In this document: positions 1 through 6,130 of the stretch, in pieces
Layout: each line of letters begins with the position of its first letter
Position numbering within the stretch: position 1 is the first letter of the stretch
DNA from: an uncultured Eubacteriales bacterium
GTDB taxonomy: Bacteria; Bacillota; Clostridia; Lachnospirales; Cellulosilyticaceae
Length of the DNA stretch: 9,889 nucleotides
Direction: 5' to 3'
Assembly (NCBI GenBank): GCA_900551325.1
Contig: URVM01000045.1
Coordinates: 1-9,889, forward strand
Made by a program: the position numbers and the translations under genes
The notes under the pieces: model-generated
Databases searched by the model: none
Told to the model about the DNA's origin: nothing
The model's input: the letters and a program-made list of their open reading frames with translations, nothing else

Positions 1-41
1 TCGACTGGTTTAATGGTTACTATTTTATTTTCAAAGTTCAT
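1..41 (-). CDS. possible start of a gene that leaves the window
   Basis: An ATG at 41-39 on the minus strand opens a frame reading MNFENKIVTIKPV before the window ends, so only 13 codons are visible. Support is indirect: a strong promoter (107-135) and a structured leader (54-100) lie just upstream on the same strand. No convincing Shine-Dalgarno sequence precedes this ATG; the upstream bases AAATAAGAAAC are only purine-rich. The true start may therefore lie outside the window, or the transcript may be non-coding. I do not recognise the peptide. Confidence 0.3.
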   Translation of the reverse strand, partial: MNFENKIVTIKPV

Positions 42-53
42 TGTTTCTTATTT

Positions 54-100
54 ACCAAGGCTTAGCACCTTGTGGTCAGTGGTGCTGTGCCCTGCTGACT
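54..100 (-). promoter_or_regulatory. structured 5' leader, candidate H-type pseudoknot
   Basis: The transcript expected from the promoter at 107-135 would begin almost exactly at this structure. On the minus strand GTCAG (99-95) pairs with CTGAC (79-75). Inside that loop AGCACC (86-81) pairs perfectly with GGTGCT (69-64), giving a classic H-type pseudoknot: stems of 5 and 6 bp, crossing loops of 8 and 5 nt, and one junction nucleotide. A competing hairpin, CAAGG (72-68) with CCTTG (60-56), uses two bases of the second stem, so two mutually exclusive folds are possible. This layout resembles compact pseudoknot riboswitches, but the sequence matches no class I know. Function is inference. Confidence 0.4.
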
Positions 101-106
101 TTTATT

Positions 107-135
107 AGTATAAGACATAAACTTACATAAGTCAA
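107..135 (-). promoter_or_regulatory. sigma-A promoter of the structured leader
   Basis: Minus strand: -35 TTGACT (135-130), 17-bp spacer, -10 TATACT (112-107). Each box differs from the consensus at one base. The predicted start is near 99-101, the first base of the pseudoknot. It lies downstream of the channel gene on the same strand and no clear terminator separates them, so some read-through is possible. Confidence 0.65.
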
Positions 136-171
136 CCCTCTTTTTACTTTTTTTATTATTTTTCTTTTCTT

Positions 172-1020
172 CTATTTCAATCTTATTTTTTCCTCCTCTT
201 TAATAATCTTTAAGAGCTTTTCCCATATATCATTTTCAACCATTCTTGTCTTTCTAGGGTCACATAAAAAACGTGCTGTTAGTATAATTCCTCCATTATC
301 AAAGTTAACATATACTATAGGAGTTAAATAACTATAGTATATTAAATACTTTTTCCCTGAGTCTTCTATCTGCTTCCTTGCCTCTTCTGTGATTTCTTGT
401 GTAAGTTCTTCTAATAACTCATTTAGTATAAGTTTAGCTTTTTCCCAATCACTATCCTTTTCTAATTGTACTTTTATCTCATGCCAAATATATTTAAATC
501 CTTTTTCATAGTTTTCAATAGGTGAATAAAGAATCTGCATATTAGGCATTTGTATCATTCTACCTGTACTTTGTTCTCCTCCTACTCTATTTCCTACTTC
601 TAACATACTAAATTGAAAAAAACCTAGATCAACCACATCTCCAATATGTCCACTTATTTCTATTCTTTCTCCTATTTGAAATGGCTTTGCCCATATAATA
701 TAGATACCTGCTACTATATTAATAATAATATCTTTCATAGCGATAGCTAAGCCTGCTGAAAATATTCCTATAAAAGTTACTATGTAGGTGGACCAATTAT
801 ACCAAATAATAGCTAATCCTAGTAAATTAAGAACAATAAAAATACCATTGATGCTTTTTTTCTTATTATACTTCTCTTTCATTTCTATTTTGTTACCCTT
901 TAAATCCTTATTGGTGATACGTCTTACCCCTTCTAATACTGCAATCAATATAATACTAAAACATATATTTTTTATCATTCCTCCATGCTGAACAATATAT
1001 TCACTAATCCATTCATTCAT
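172..1020 (-). CDS. MscS-family mechanosensitive ion channel
   Basis: Small-conductance mechanosensitive channel protein of the cytoplasmic membrane, expected to release solutes on hypo-osmotic shock. From the chosen start the protein has 282 residues. It has hydrophobic segments at about 15-32, 58-74 and 77-96, then the pore-helix/beta-domain signature with glycines and alanines and the motif AKPFQIGERIEI (about 111-122), followed by GHIGDVV and MPN (158-160), which stands where MscS has its PN motif. The C-terminal part is charged and helical. I prefer the ATG at 1020, with AAAGGA about 9 nt upstream, over the ATG at 1038, which has no ribosome binding site. Three membrane spans and the length fit the minimal MscS type. 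It is divergent from the cysteine-rich gene at 1146. No terminator is evident after its stop. Confidence 0.87.
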   Translation of the reverse strand: MNEWISEYIVQHGGMIKNICFSIILIAVLEGVRRITNKDLKGNKIEMKEKYNKKKSINGIFIVLNLLGLAIIWYNWSTYIVTFIGIFSAGLAIAMKDIIINIVAGIYIIWAKPFQIGERIEISGHIGDVVDLGFFQFSMLEVGNRVGGEQSTGRMIQMPNMQILYSPIENYEKGFKYIWHEIKVQLEKDSDWEKAKLILNELLEELTQEITEEARKQIEDSGKKYLIYYSYLTPIVYVNFDNGGIILTARFLCDPRKTRMVENDIWEKLLKIIKEEEKIRLK

Positions 1021-1055
1021 CTTCTTATTTCCTTTCATTTTTACTTTATTCTACC

Positions 1056-1084
1056 ATCTTATCTTTTTAATTATATGTTGTCAC
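1056..1084 (-). promoter_or_regulatory. possible promoter of the MscS gene
   Basis: Minus strand: -35 GTGACA (1084-1079), 17-bp spacer, -10 TAAGAT (1061-1056). The -35 hexamer overlaps that of the divergent candidate promoter on the other strand. Weak on sequence alone. Confidence 0.3.
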
Positions 1085-1108
1085 ACTTTTCCTATGTCTA
1101 CATATTAT
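1078..1108 (+). promoter_or_regulatory. possible promoter of the cysteine-rich gene
   Basis: TTGTCA at 1078-1083 and TATTAT at 1103-1108, with a long 19-bp spacer; shifting the -35 to GTCACA (1080-1085) gives 17 bp. The position, about 40 bp before the start codon and with room for the strong ribosome binding site, is sensible. Confidence 0.3.
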
Positions 1109-1145
1109 ATGATTATGAACAAGTTTTTAGGGAGGTGAATTTAAT

Positions 1146-1379
1146 ATGGCATGTAATTGGGGTTCTAACTGTGGTTGTAATTGTAACTGTGGTGGATGTA
1201 ATCAAGCTCAAAGAAGAGGTTGCACATGTTTAGCTAACGATGTTCGTAATCTTATCGAAGAATTAGAAGAAGCTTTTGAAGAATTAGAAGAAGCTGATTG
1301 TATCAGATCTACTAATCAAAACAGTTGTGGATGCAATAACAACTGTGCTTGTAACCGTGGTTGTGGATGTTGCAGATAG
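1146..1379 (+). CDS. cysteine-rich small protein, 77 aa, unknown function
   Basis: Not a family I can name. Sixteen of 77 residues are cysteine, in two clusters: residues 3-28 (C3, 9, 11, 13, 15, 18, 26, 28) and 52-76 (C52, 61, 63, 67, 69, 73, 75, 76). Most are CxC or CNC repeats with Gly and Asn between. Between the clusters lies an acidic amphipathic helix (about 30-51) with the heptad EELEEAF/EELEEAD. It has a near-ideal ribosome binding site (GGGAGGTG at 1130-1137, 8 nt before ATG) and its own strong terminator at 1395-1435, so it is a real monocistronic gene and probably well expressed. Cysteine spacing suggests metal binding (metallothionein-like) or a disulfide-linked spore coat or surface protein. 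No signal peptide is visible. Function is inference. Confidence 0.78.
   Translation: MACNWGSNCGCNCNCGGCNQAQRRGCTCLANDVRNLIEELEEAFEELEEADCIRSTNQNSCGCNNNCACNRGCGCCR
1257..1295 (+). repeat. 18-bp direct repeat encoding a duplicated heptad
   Basis: The same 18 bases (GAAGAATTAGAAGAAGCT) occur at 1257-1274 and 1278-1295, a period of 21 bp or exactly seven codons. They encode EELEEA twice. DNA-level identity, not only protein similarity, suggests a recent in-frame duplication that lengthened the helix by one heptad. Confidence 0.85.
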
Positions 1380-1394
1380 TATTAGAAATATAAA

Positions 1395-1435
1395 AAAACT
1401 CCCAGACATTTAACCGTTCTATGTCTGGGAGTTTT
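1395..1435. terminator. bidirectional rho-independent terminator
   Basis: Perfect 15-bp stem (1395-1409 with 1421-1435) and an 11-nt loop, lying between two convergent genes. On the minus strand the stem is followed by TTTTTTTATATT, a strong tail, so it ends the acetyltransferase transcript. On the plus strand the tail is the shorter TTTTATAT after the cysteine-rich gene. Confidence 0.9.
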
Positions 1436-1479
1436 ATATGTTTAAACATCATTGTATATATGATTGTATATATATGATT

Positions 1480-2244
1480 TTATCTATTAGATTCAACAAA
1501 AAAGAATTCATCTTTTTTGATAGCTTCAAGTCCTTTTTTCCAAACAGCTTGAGCATTCATTAAATAACAATCTGCATCTAATACTTTTCCTATATGAAAA
1601 TCTATTCCTTCTTCTAATAGATCTTTTAATCTATCATATCTTTGCGTTACCCCTGCAAAACTGTGAGTTTTATAGTTTTTATAATTCTTTTCTCTATTAG
1701 CATTATAAATCTTATATTCTACCATATCTCCAAATAAGTAAGATGGTTCAACCAACTCTTCAATTCCATGCATAGATGTATTAGATTCTAGCCCACATCC
1801 TAATAGAAGAATTTTACCGCCCATTTCTTTTAATAATCTATATGGAGAATTCTGCCCACATGGTGTATTGTCCTGATAATGATTACCTACTAATTCTTTT
1901 GCAAATCTTCCTCTTGCACAAACAGAATGTGTTGGGTGGACACTTCTTATAACACCTGGCATCTTTCTAAAGCATTCACTAAGCATTCCTACTTCTGATT
2001 CTGTATCTTTTATACTAAATGTATCATTTTTATATCCATCAACTGATTTGTAAGTTAAAGTTGGCATGAGCAAAGTTCCTTTTTCACCTAAGACAGCTTC
2101 TATCCCCTTAATAACCATTTCAGCCTTTAATCCAGATCTTCCTAAAGATCTTAAAGATGAATGTACTAATAAGATATCACCTTCTTTTACACCTAACTGT
2201 TTTAGTTGTTCTTCTATTACTTTGTTGTGATTATAGCCCTCCAC
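1480..2244 (-). CDS. aminoglycoside N(3)-acetyltransferase family protein
   Basis: Acetyl-CoA-dependent N-acetyltransferase of the AAC(3)/Antibiotic_NAT family (cytoplasmic). In characterised members it acetylates the 3-amino group of 2-deoxystreptamine aminoglycosides. The 254 residues are close to the family length. Family blocks in order: LLVHSSLRSLG (25-35), GTLLMPT (56-62), HPTHSVCARG (103-112), the SPYRLL segment (133-138), KILLLGCG (144-151), and MHGIEE (158-163), whose His-Glu is the conserved catalytic neighbourhood. The start is GTG at 2244 with AGGGGG 8 nt upstream; no other nearby start fits. It stands alone: convergent with the cysteine-rich gene, with no resistance or mobile genes beside it. 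Chromosomal homologues often have unknown substrates, so resistance should not be assumed. Confidence 0.9.
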   Translation of the reverse strand: MEGYNHNKVIEEQLKQLGVKEGDILLVHSSLRSLGRSGLKAEMVIKGIEAVLGEKGTLLMPTLTYKSVDGYKNDTFSIKDTESEVGMLSECFRKMPGVIRSVHPTHSVCARGRFAKELVGNHYQDNTPCGQNSPYRLLKEMGGKILLLGCGLESNTSMHGIEELVEPSYLFGDMVEYKIYNANREKNYKNYKTHSFAGVTQRYDRLKDLLEEGIDFHIGKVLDADCYLMNAQAVWKKGLEAIKKDEFFFVESNR

Positions 2245-2336
2245 TTTTTGCGCCCCCTCTTATGTGTGTTCTAGTTAATAATTAACATATAGTATACTAC
2301 CATAAAATACAAAATTATTATAGTATTTCCTTTTAT

Positions 2337-2365
2337 TTTATATATGTTTTGTACTTTTTGCACAA
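2337..2365 (-). promoter_or_regulatory. weak candidate promoter of the acetyltransferase gene
   Basis: Minus strand TTGTGC (2365-2360), 17 bp, TATAAA (2342-2337), about 90 bp before the GTG. The region is so AT-rich that -10-like hexamers (TATACT, TATAAT) also occur nearer the gene without a good -35. Confidence 0.25.
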
Positions 2366-2532
2366 TTTATATTCTAATAAAAACCAATTTTTTATATATT
2401 TTATCACCTTAACTATTGAATTCCTTTTTATCTATCTCTTGTATAATCCACTTTTTCTATATACTTATACCTAACTCATATTTCTTATCACTTTAAATCT
2501 TAGATTTTATACATAGTTTTAAAAAACAAAAA
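2366..2532. other. AT-rich intergenic spacer, no feature seen
   Basis: Non-coding on both strands between the acetyltransferase upstream region and the tRNA terminator. Only short frames occur, and I see no RNA gene, repeat or operator. The A-run at its right end is the T-tail of the minus-strand terminator that follows. Confidence 0.5.
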
Positions 2533-2558
2533 AAGCGTATAACCTAAGTTATACGCTT
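2533..2558 (-). terminator. rho-independent terminator of the tRNA cluster
   Basis: Stem AAGCGTATAAC (2533-2543) with GTTATACGCTT (2548-2558), 4-nt loop. On the minus strand a TTTTTTT run follows. It lies 4 nt after the end of tRNA-Ser. Confidence 0.87.
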
Positions 2559-2562
2559 CAGA

Positions 2563-2648
2563 CGGAGAGGGTGGGATTCGAACCCACGGCCCCTTTCGGA
2601 GTCACTGGTTTTCAAGACCAGCTCCTTAAACCGCTCGGACACCTCTCC
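2563..2648 (-). tRNA. tRNA-Ser(UGA)
   Basis: An 86-nt class II tRNA. Acceptor stem GGAGAGG/CCTCTCC, anticodon loop CTTGAAA in a CTGGT/ACCAG stem (anticodon TGA), long variable arm, T-arm with GGTTCGAATCC, discriminator G. CCA is not encoded, so nucleotidyltransferase must add it. It decodes UCA and probably the other UCN codons. Last of three tRNAs, with a candidate promoter of its own at 2675-2703. Confidence 0.97.
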
Positions 2649-2674
2649 AAATTCGTTATGTCAATTACTTCATT

Positions 2675-2703
2675 ATAATATCACAACATTTGTCATATGT
2701 AAA
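2675..2703 (-). promoter_or_regulatory. promoter of tRNA-Ser
   Basis: Minus strand TTTACA (2703-2698), 17 bp, TATTAT (2680-2675), with a TG one base before the -10 (extended -10). It shares the TTTACA -35 and TGn motif with the promoters of tRNA-Asp and tRNA-Arg. It would let the Ser gene be transcribed apart from the Asp-Leu pair. Confidence 0.5.
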
Positions 2704-2767
2704 GCTTTTTTTAAAACTTTTTTGACTTATGCCATGATAAAATCCTACATACTTTGTAGAAATTTTA

Positions 2768-2851
2768 TGCCCGAGACCGGAATCGAACCGGTACGAGGGT
2801 TAGCTCGCAGGATTTTAAGTCCTGTGCGTCTGCCAGTTCCGCCACTCGGGC
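2768..2851 (-). tRNA. tRNA-Leu(UAA)
   Basis: An 84-nt class II tRNA. Acceptor GCCCGAG/CTCGGGC, anticodon loop CTTAAAA in a CAGGA/TCCTG stem (anticodon TAA), long variable arm, T-loop GGTTCGATTCC, discriminator A, no encoded CCA. Only 7 nt separate it from tRNA-Asp, so the two must share a transcript. It decodes UUA, a very common codon in this AT-rich genome. Confidence 0.97.
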
Positions 2852-2858
2852 ATATAAG

Positions 2859-2932
2859 CGACCCAGAAGGGACTCGAACCCTCGACCTCCGCCGTGACAG
2901 GGCGGCGTGCTAACCAACTGTACCACTGGGCC
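2859..2932 (-). tRNA. tRNA-Asp(GUC)
   Basis: A 74-nt class I tRNA. Acceptor GGCCCAG/CTGGGTC (one G-U pair), anticodon loop CTGTCAC in a CCGCC/GGCGG stem (anticodon GTC), discriminator G, no encoded CCA. First gene of the Asp-Leu-Ser cluster. Confidence 0.97.
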
Positions 2933-2949
2933 ATCGCTATTTCATCGAT

Positions 2950-2978
2950 ATTTTAGCATAATTATTAACTTATGTAAA
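2950..2978 (-). promoter_or_regulatory. promoter of the tRNA-Asp/Leu(/Ser) cluster
   Basis: Minus strand TTTACA (2978-2973), 17 bp, TAAAAT (2955-2950), preceded by TGC as an extended -10. It lies between the LysR stop codon and tRNA-Asp and is nearly identical to the tRNA-Arg promoter at 7541-7569. Confidence 0.68.
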
Positions 2979-2988
2979 TAGCTAATAA

Positions 2989-3882
2989 CTATTTTTTTAT
3001 ACTTTCTTCTAGTATGTTAAGAAATTTAGATGATGCTGGGGAAAGTGGTACACTTTTTAGGAAACAACACCCTACACTTCTTCTTGGTATTGGATTCATT
3101 AAACGTATTTCATAAATACCTTTTTGGTCTAAGTATTCTTTTGAAAACTCTTTAATTACACAAGATACGCCTAAGTTAATACGTGCAAATTCTAAAAGTA
3201 AATCATGAGATCCTAATTCGATTTCAGGGCTAATATTTAATCCTTCTGCTTCAAGATATTTTTCTACATATTGTCTTGAATTAGACTTCTTTTCTAGAAA
3301 AATTAAAGGTAAATTTTTTAACTCCTCTAATGCTACAGGATTTCTACTTAATTTCTTATAAGCTTCTCCTCCTACAAAGATATCATGTATATAGAAATAT
3401 TCTTTTACTTCTAGTGCTACATCATTAATTGGTAAATTACATATGGCTAAATCTATTTCTCCAACTTTTAAGAGTTCACATTGTTCAGTAGTAGTTCTAT
3501 TAATAATTTTTAACTTTATATTTGGATATTGTTCATGAAATTTTTCTAAATAAGGTAACAGGAAAAACCTAGAGATTGTATCTCCTACCCCTATTTTTAA
3601 TTCTCCTACTTCCAGATTTAGAGCTTCTTTTATCTTCTGCTCCCCTACTTCAATTAAATTGATTGCAGTATGAATATATTCGTATAATGTATAACCTTCT
3701 GTAGTGAGTACTACACCTTTTGCTCCTCGCCTAAAAAGACTTATTCCTAATTCTTTTTCTAGTTGTATAATTGTCTGGCTTACTGCTGGTTGTGTCATAT
3801 ATAATTTTTTGGCTGCTCCTGAAAAACTTTTGCATTCTGCAACCTTACAAAAAACTTTATAGTAATCTAATTTTACATTCAT
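2989..3882 (-). CDS. LysR-family transcriptional regulator
   Basis: DNA-binding regulator of 297 residues, the usual LysR length. The N-terminal winged helix-turn-helix spans about 3-60, with the hallmark AAKKLYMTQPAVSQTI (about 23-38) and LEKELGISLFRR (41-52). The co-inducer (substrate-binding) domain follows from about 90, opening with LKIGVGDT and holding the periplasmic-binding-type pattern EIDLAICN. The ATG at 3882 has AGAGAGG 5 nt upstream. It is divergent from the HD-GYP gene across 171 bp and is followed on its own strand by tRNAs, so no metabolic operon shows what it controls. LysR proteins often act on a divergent neighbour, but I see no clear T-N11-A operator here. The ligand is unknown. 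Confidence 0.92.
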   Translation of the reverse strand: MNVKLDYYKVFCKVAECKSFSGAAKKLYMTQPAVSQTIIQLEKELGISLFRRGAKGVVLTTEGYTLYEYIHTAINLIEVGEQKIKEALNLEVGELKIGVGDTISRFFLLPYLEKFHEQYPNIKLKIINRTTTEQCELLKVGEIDLAICNLPINDVALEVKEYFYIHDIFVGGEAYKKLSRNPVALEELKNLPLIFLEKKSNSRQYVEKYLEAEGLNISPEIELGSHDLLLEFARINLGVSCVIKEFSKEYLDQKGIYEIRLMNPIPRRSVGCCFLKSVPLSPASSKFLNILEESIKK

Positions 3883-3984
3883 ACAAACCTCTCTGCTTTA
3901 CTTATTTAAACTAATATCTTATTTATATCATACTATTTTTCTATTTTTAATAACATATACTTTTCTCATTTAAAAATATAATAA

Positions 3985-4013
3985 TACACAAACCTTAAAC
4001 TTTAATATATAAT
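3985..4013 (+). promoter_or_regulatory. possible promoter of the HD-GYP gene
   Basis: TACACA (3985-3990), 17 bp, perfect TATAAT (4008-4013). The -35 is poor (4 of 6). A nearer TATATA at 4036-4041 sits too close to the ribosome binding site to be the -10. Confidence 0.27.
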
Positions 4014-4053
4014 TACTTTTGCATGCGCAATTTACTATATAAATGGAGGTGGA

Positions 4054-5154
4054 GTGTGTTCCATTTTTTTGGATCATTATATTATGCGATTAGTCAATGT
4101 AGAGCAATTAAAAGGTGGAGAAATTCTTGGTCAAGATATTCTCACATCAGAGGGCAGTATTTTACTTAGAGCATCTTCTCACTTTAAGTTAGCTTATAAA
4201 AAGTATTTAACCCAACGTCATATATATGAAATTTATATAGATGACGAAGTTTCTAAAGGTATTATTCCCAATCCAGTTATTCCACCCCATATTAAACAAA
4301 GTCTTACTCGAAATTTAGAACATCAGTTTAAAGAGGTAGAAAAGTTCACTACTGTTAATCTAGAACAAATGAAATGTTTAACATCTACTATTATAAAGGA
4401 GTTATCTAATACAGATGTTATTTTTGATGTATTAGACCTACAGCATAACGATGAATATACCTACTCTCACTGTATTAATGTATCTATTCTTTCTTGTGTC
4501 TTAGCAAAAAAATTAGGTTTTAATTATGAAGATATTAATCATATTATAACAGGTGCATTATTACATGATTTAGGGAAAATTATACTTCCTAAAGATATTC
4601 TTAACAAACCTGGTCAACTTACCACTAGTGAACGAAATATTATAAAAACTCATTGCCAAATTGGTTATGATATTATAAAAAATAACTTATCACTAAATGC
4701 TATTTCTAAAGTAATAATTCTTTGTCACCACGAACGTGAAGATGGTAATGGATACCCTCTCAATAAAGGCGCTGATTTACACTTAGGGGCTAAACTTGTA
4801 GCTGTAGCTGATGTTTTTGATGCACTTGTAGCTAATAGACCTTATCGCTTAGGATTTGCACCAAGTAATGCACTAAAGATTTTAAAAGAGCAAAAGTTAA
4901 ATCAAGATATTATTAGTATTTTAGAGAATATGATTGCTTATTATCCTATTGGAAGTACTGTGAAATTGAGTAATAACTTAATTGCTTTAGTAGAACAAAA
5001 TTTCCCTAATAACCCTAACCGTCCTCTTGTACGTGTCATTTATAATGAAACTAACAATACTATACTAAACTATAATTTGGATCTACGTAATGAGGCAAAT
5101 ATTCATATATTAGAAAACTCAAACCAATTTTCTCTAGATAAATTAAGAGCTTAA
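4054..5154 (+). CDS. HD-GYP domain protein (c-di-GMP phosphodiesterase type)
   Basis: Predicted metal-dependent phosphodiesterase that hydrolyses cyclic di-GMP. From the GTG start it has 366 residues. A short N-terminal segment, MRLVNVEQLKGGEILGQDI (11-29), is typical of stand-alone HD-GYP proteins, and a linker follows. The HD-GYP domain spans about 130-290: H139, the HD pair in LLHDLGK (169-175), H200, HHERED with H225 and H226, GNGYP (231-235) and DVFDAL (253-258). All metal ligands appear present, so it should be active. There is no receiver, GGDEF or membrane segment. The start is uncertain: GTG at 4054 has GGAGG only 4 nt upstream, while ATG at 4084 matches the family's usual start but lacks a good site. 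The reading frame ends inside the terminator palindrome. Confidence 0.92.
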   Translation: MCSIFLDHYIMRLVNVEQLKGGEILGQDILTSEGSILLRASSHFKLAYKKYLTQRHIYEIYIDDEVSKGIIPNPVIPPHIKQSLTRNLEHQFKEVEKFTTVNLEQMKCLTSTIIKELSNTDVIFDVLDLQHNDEYTYSHCINVSILSCVLAKKLGFNYEDINHIITGALLHDLGKIILPKDILNKPGQLTTSERNIIKTHCQIGYDIIKNNLSLNAISKVIILCHHEREDGNGYPLNKGADLHLGAKLVAVADVFDALVANRPYRLGFAPSNALKILKEQKLNQDIISILENMIAYYPIGSTVKLSNNLIALVEQNFPNNPNRPLVRVIYNETNNTILNYNLDLRNEANIHILENSNQFSLDKLRA

Positions 5155-5182
5155 CTTAGATTCTAAGTTAAGCTCTTAATTT
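5140..5182. terminator. 21-bp palindrome, terminator shared by convergent genes
   Basis: Bases 5140-5160 are perfectly complementary to 5162-5182, leaving a single central base, so the real loop must open a few pairs. On the plus strand ATTTTTCT follows, a usable T-tail. On the minus strand the tail is weak. It contains the last codons and stop of the HD-GYP gene (5152-5154) and overlaps the stop of the DUF4097 gene (5183-5181). Confidence 0.82.
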
Positions 5183-6125
5183 ATTTTTCTATATTTAAGT
5201 TTCCTGATGTAGTTTTTACTATAATCTTTGCAATATCTTTCTTATACATGTAATTATCTAAACTAAATTTACTTGTTAAATCTCCACTGACAGTATCATA
5301 CTCTACTTTAAACCCATCATTCTCAGGTATTTCTATATTTACATCACCTGAAACACTTGAGATAGTTGCCTCTTTAAACATTTTATTGAAGCTTGCTTCT
5401 AAATTACCACTAGTTGTATTATGTTTAAATTTATTACAAGTACCCATAAATTCTACATTTCCACTTGTAGTAGTATTTTTAATTGTTTCACCTGCTACTT
5501 TGTATGATTCAATTCGTCCACTTGTTGTATTTATATCTATTAAGTTACTATTTACTTGATTTAATGTTATATCTCCACTTACACTCTTTAAATTTAGTTC
5601 CTCTTGGATTTGCAAATCTTCTATTTTAATATATCCCGATGTAGAGCTACACCTTATCTTCTCTAATTGTAAATCTTGTAGATTAATACTTCCTGAGACT
5701 GTTTTAACCTCTAAATTCTTATTAAAGTTTTTTGGTATATAAATAGTTATTGTTTCACTTTTATTAAGACCATCTAAAAAATTAAAAGAGTAGTTAATTT
5801 TTTTCTTATCAATGTTTATTATTTTACCAGATGATTTTATTCTTAATCTATCTTCCTCTTTTAAATTATATGAAGTAGCCTGAACAATCCTTATATCCTC
5901 TTCATTACTCATAACTATCTCTACTTCTTCACTTACAAAGTCTATTTTAATAACTTTTGTATCTGCTACTTTAACAGTATATTCAGCTTCATCACCATTT
6001 CCAAAAGTATCTATACTTTCCCTATTAAAATCTTTATATAAGGTATAACCAAATATACTTATTAAAAAGACAATAATACAACTCCATAACCCTATTTGTA
6101 TACTAATAAGCGTCTTATATCTCAT
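5181..6125 (-). CDS. DUF4097-family repeat protein, membrane-anchored
   Basis: A 314-residue protein with one N-terminal membrane segment (about 5-29), so the rest probably lies outside the membrane. From about residue 140 it is built of repeating strands marked by [ST]-[VT]-S-G turns: TVSGS 142, STSGY 161, SVSGD 181, TTSGR 200, TTSGN 219, TTSGN 237, SVSGD 257, TVSGD 278, TTSGN 305. This is the DUF4097 pattern (putative adhesin/beta-helix, related to LiaG and YvlB). Molecular function is unknown; in other Firmicutes relatives belong to envelope-stress loci. It is the last gene of the PadR operon, 5 nt after the DUF1700 gene, with AAAGGA about 9 nt before ATG. Confidence 0.86.
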   Translation of the reverse strand: MRYKTLISIQIGLWSCIIVFLISIFGYTLYKDFNRESIDTFGNGDEAEYTVKVADTKVIKIDFVSEEVEIVMSNEEDIRIVQATSYNLKEEDRLRIKSSGKIINIDKKKINYSFNFLDGLNKSETITIYIPKNFNKNLEVKTVSGSINLQDLQLEKIRCSSTSGYIKIEDLQIQEELNLKSVSGDITLNQVNSNLIDINTTSGRIESYKVAGETIKNTTTSGNVEFMGTCNKFKHNTTSGNLEASFNKMFKEATISSVSGDVNIEIPENDGFKVEYDTVSGDLTSKFSLDNYMYKKDIAKIIVKTTSGNLNIEK

Positions 6126-6130
6126 TTCTC

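Noticed and set aside
75..106. Plus-strand rho-independent terminator reading of GTCAG...CTGAC followed by TTTTATT
   Set aside because: The stem includes two G-T pairs, the T-run is short and no plus-strand gene is seen upstream. The minus-strand promoter placed exactly at this element makes the leader reading better.
788..1233. Two plus-strand open frames (788-991 and 985-1233)
   Set aside because: Both are shadows: the first lies antisense to the MscS gene, the second overlaps the strong start of the cysteine-rich gene in another frame. Neither has a ribosome binding site or plausible protein composition.
2737..2768. Hairpin after tRNA-Leu considered as a terminator separating it from tRNA-Ser
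   Set aside because: The stem is AT-rich with a mismatch, includes the tRNA discriminator base, and no T-run follows on the minus strand.
2722..2913. Open frame of 63 codons on the plus strand
   Set aside because: It runs antisense through tRNA-Leu and tRNA-Asp; its peptide is the well-known false translation of tRNA complements. It has no ribosome binding site.
4019..4030. TTGCATGCGCAA, a partial palindrome before the HD-GYP gene, considered as a regulator site
   Set aside because: Only 4-bp arms around ATGC, single copy, no match to a site I know and no T-N11-A context for the divergent LysR gene.
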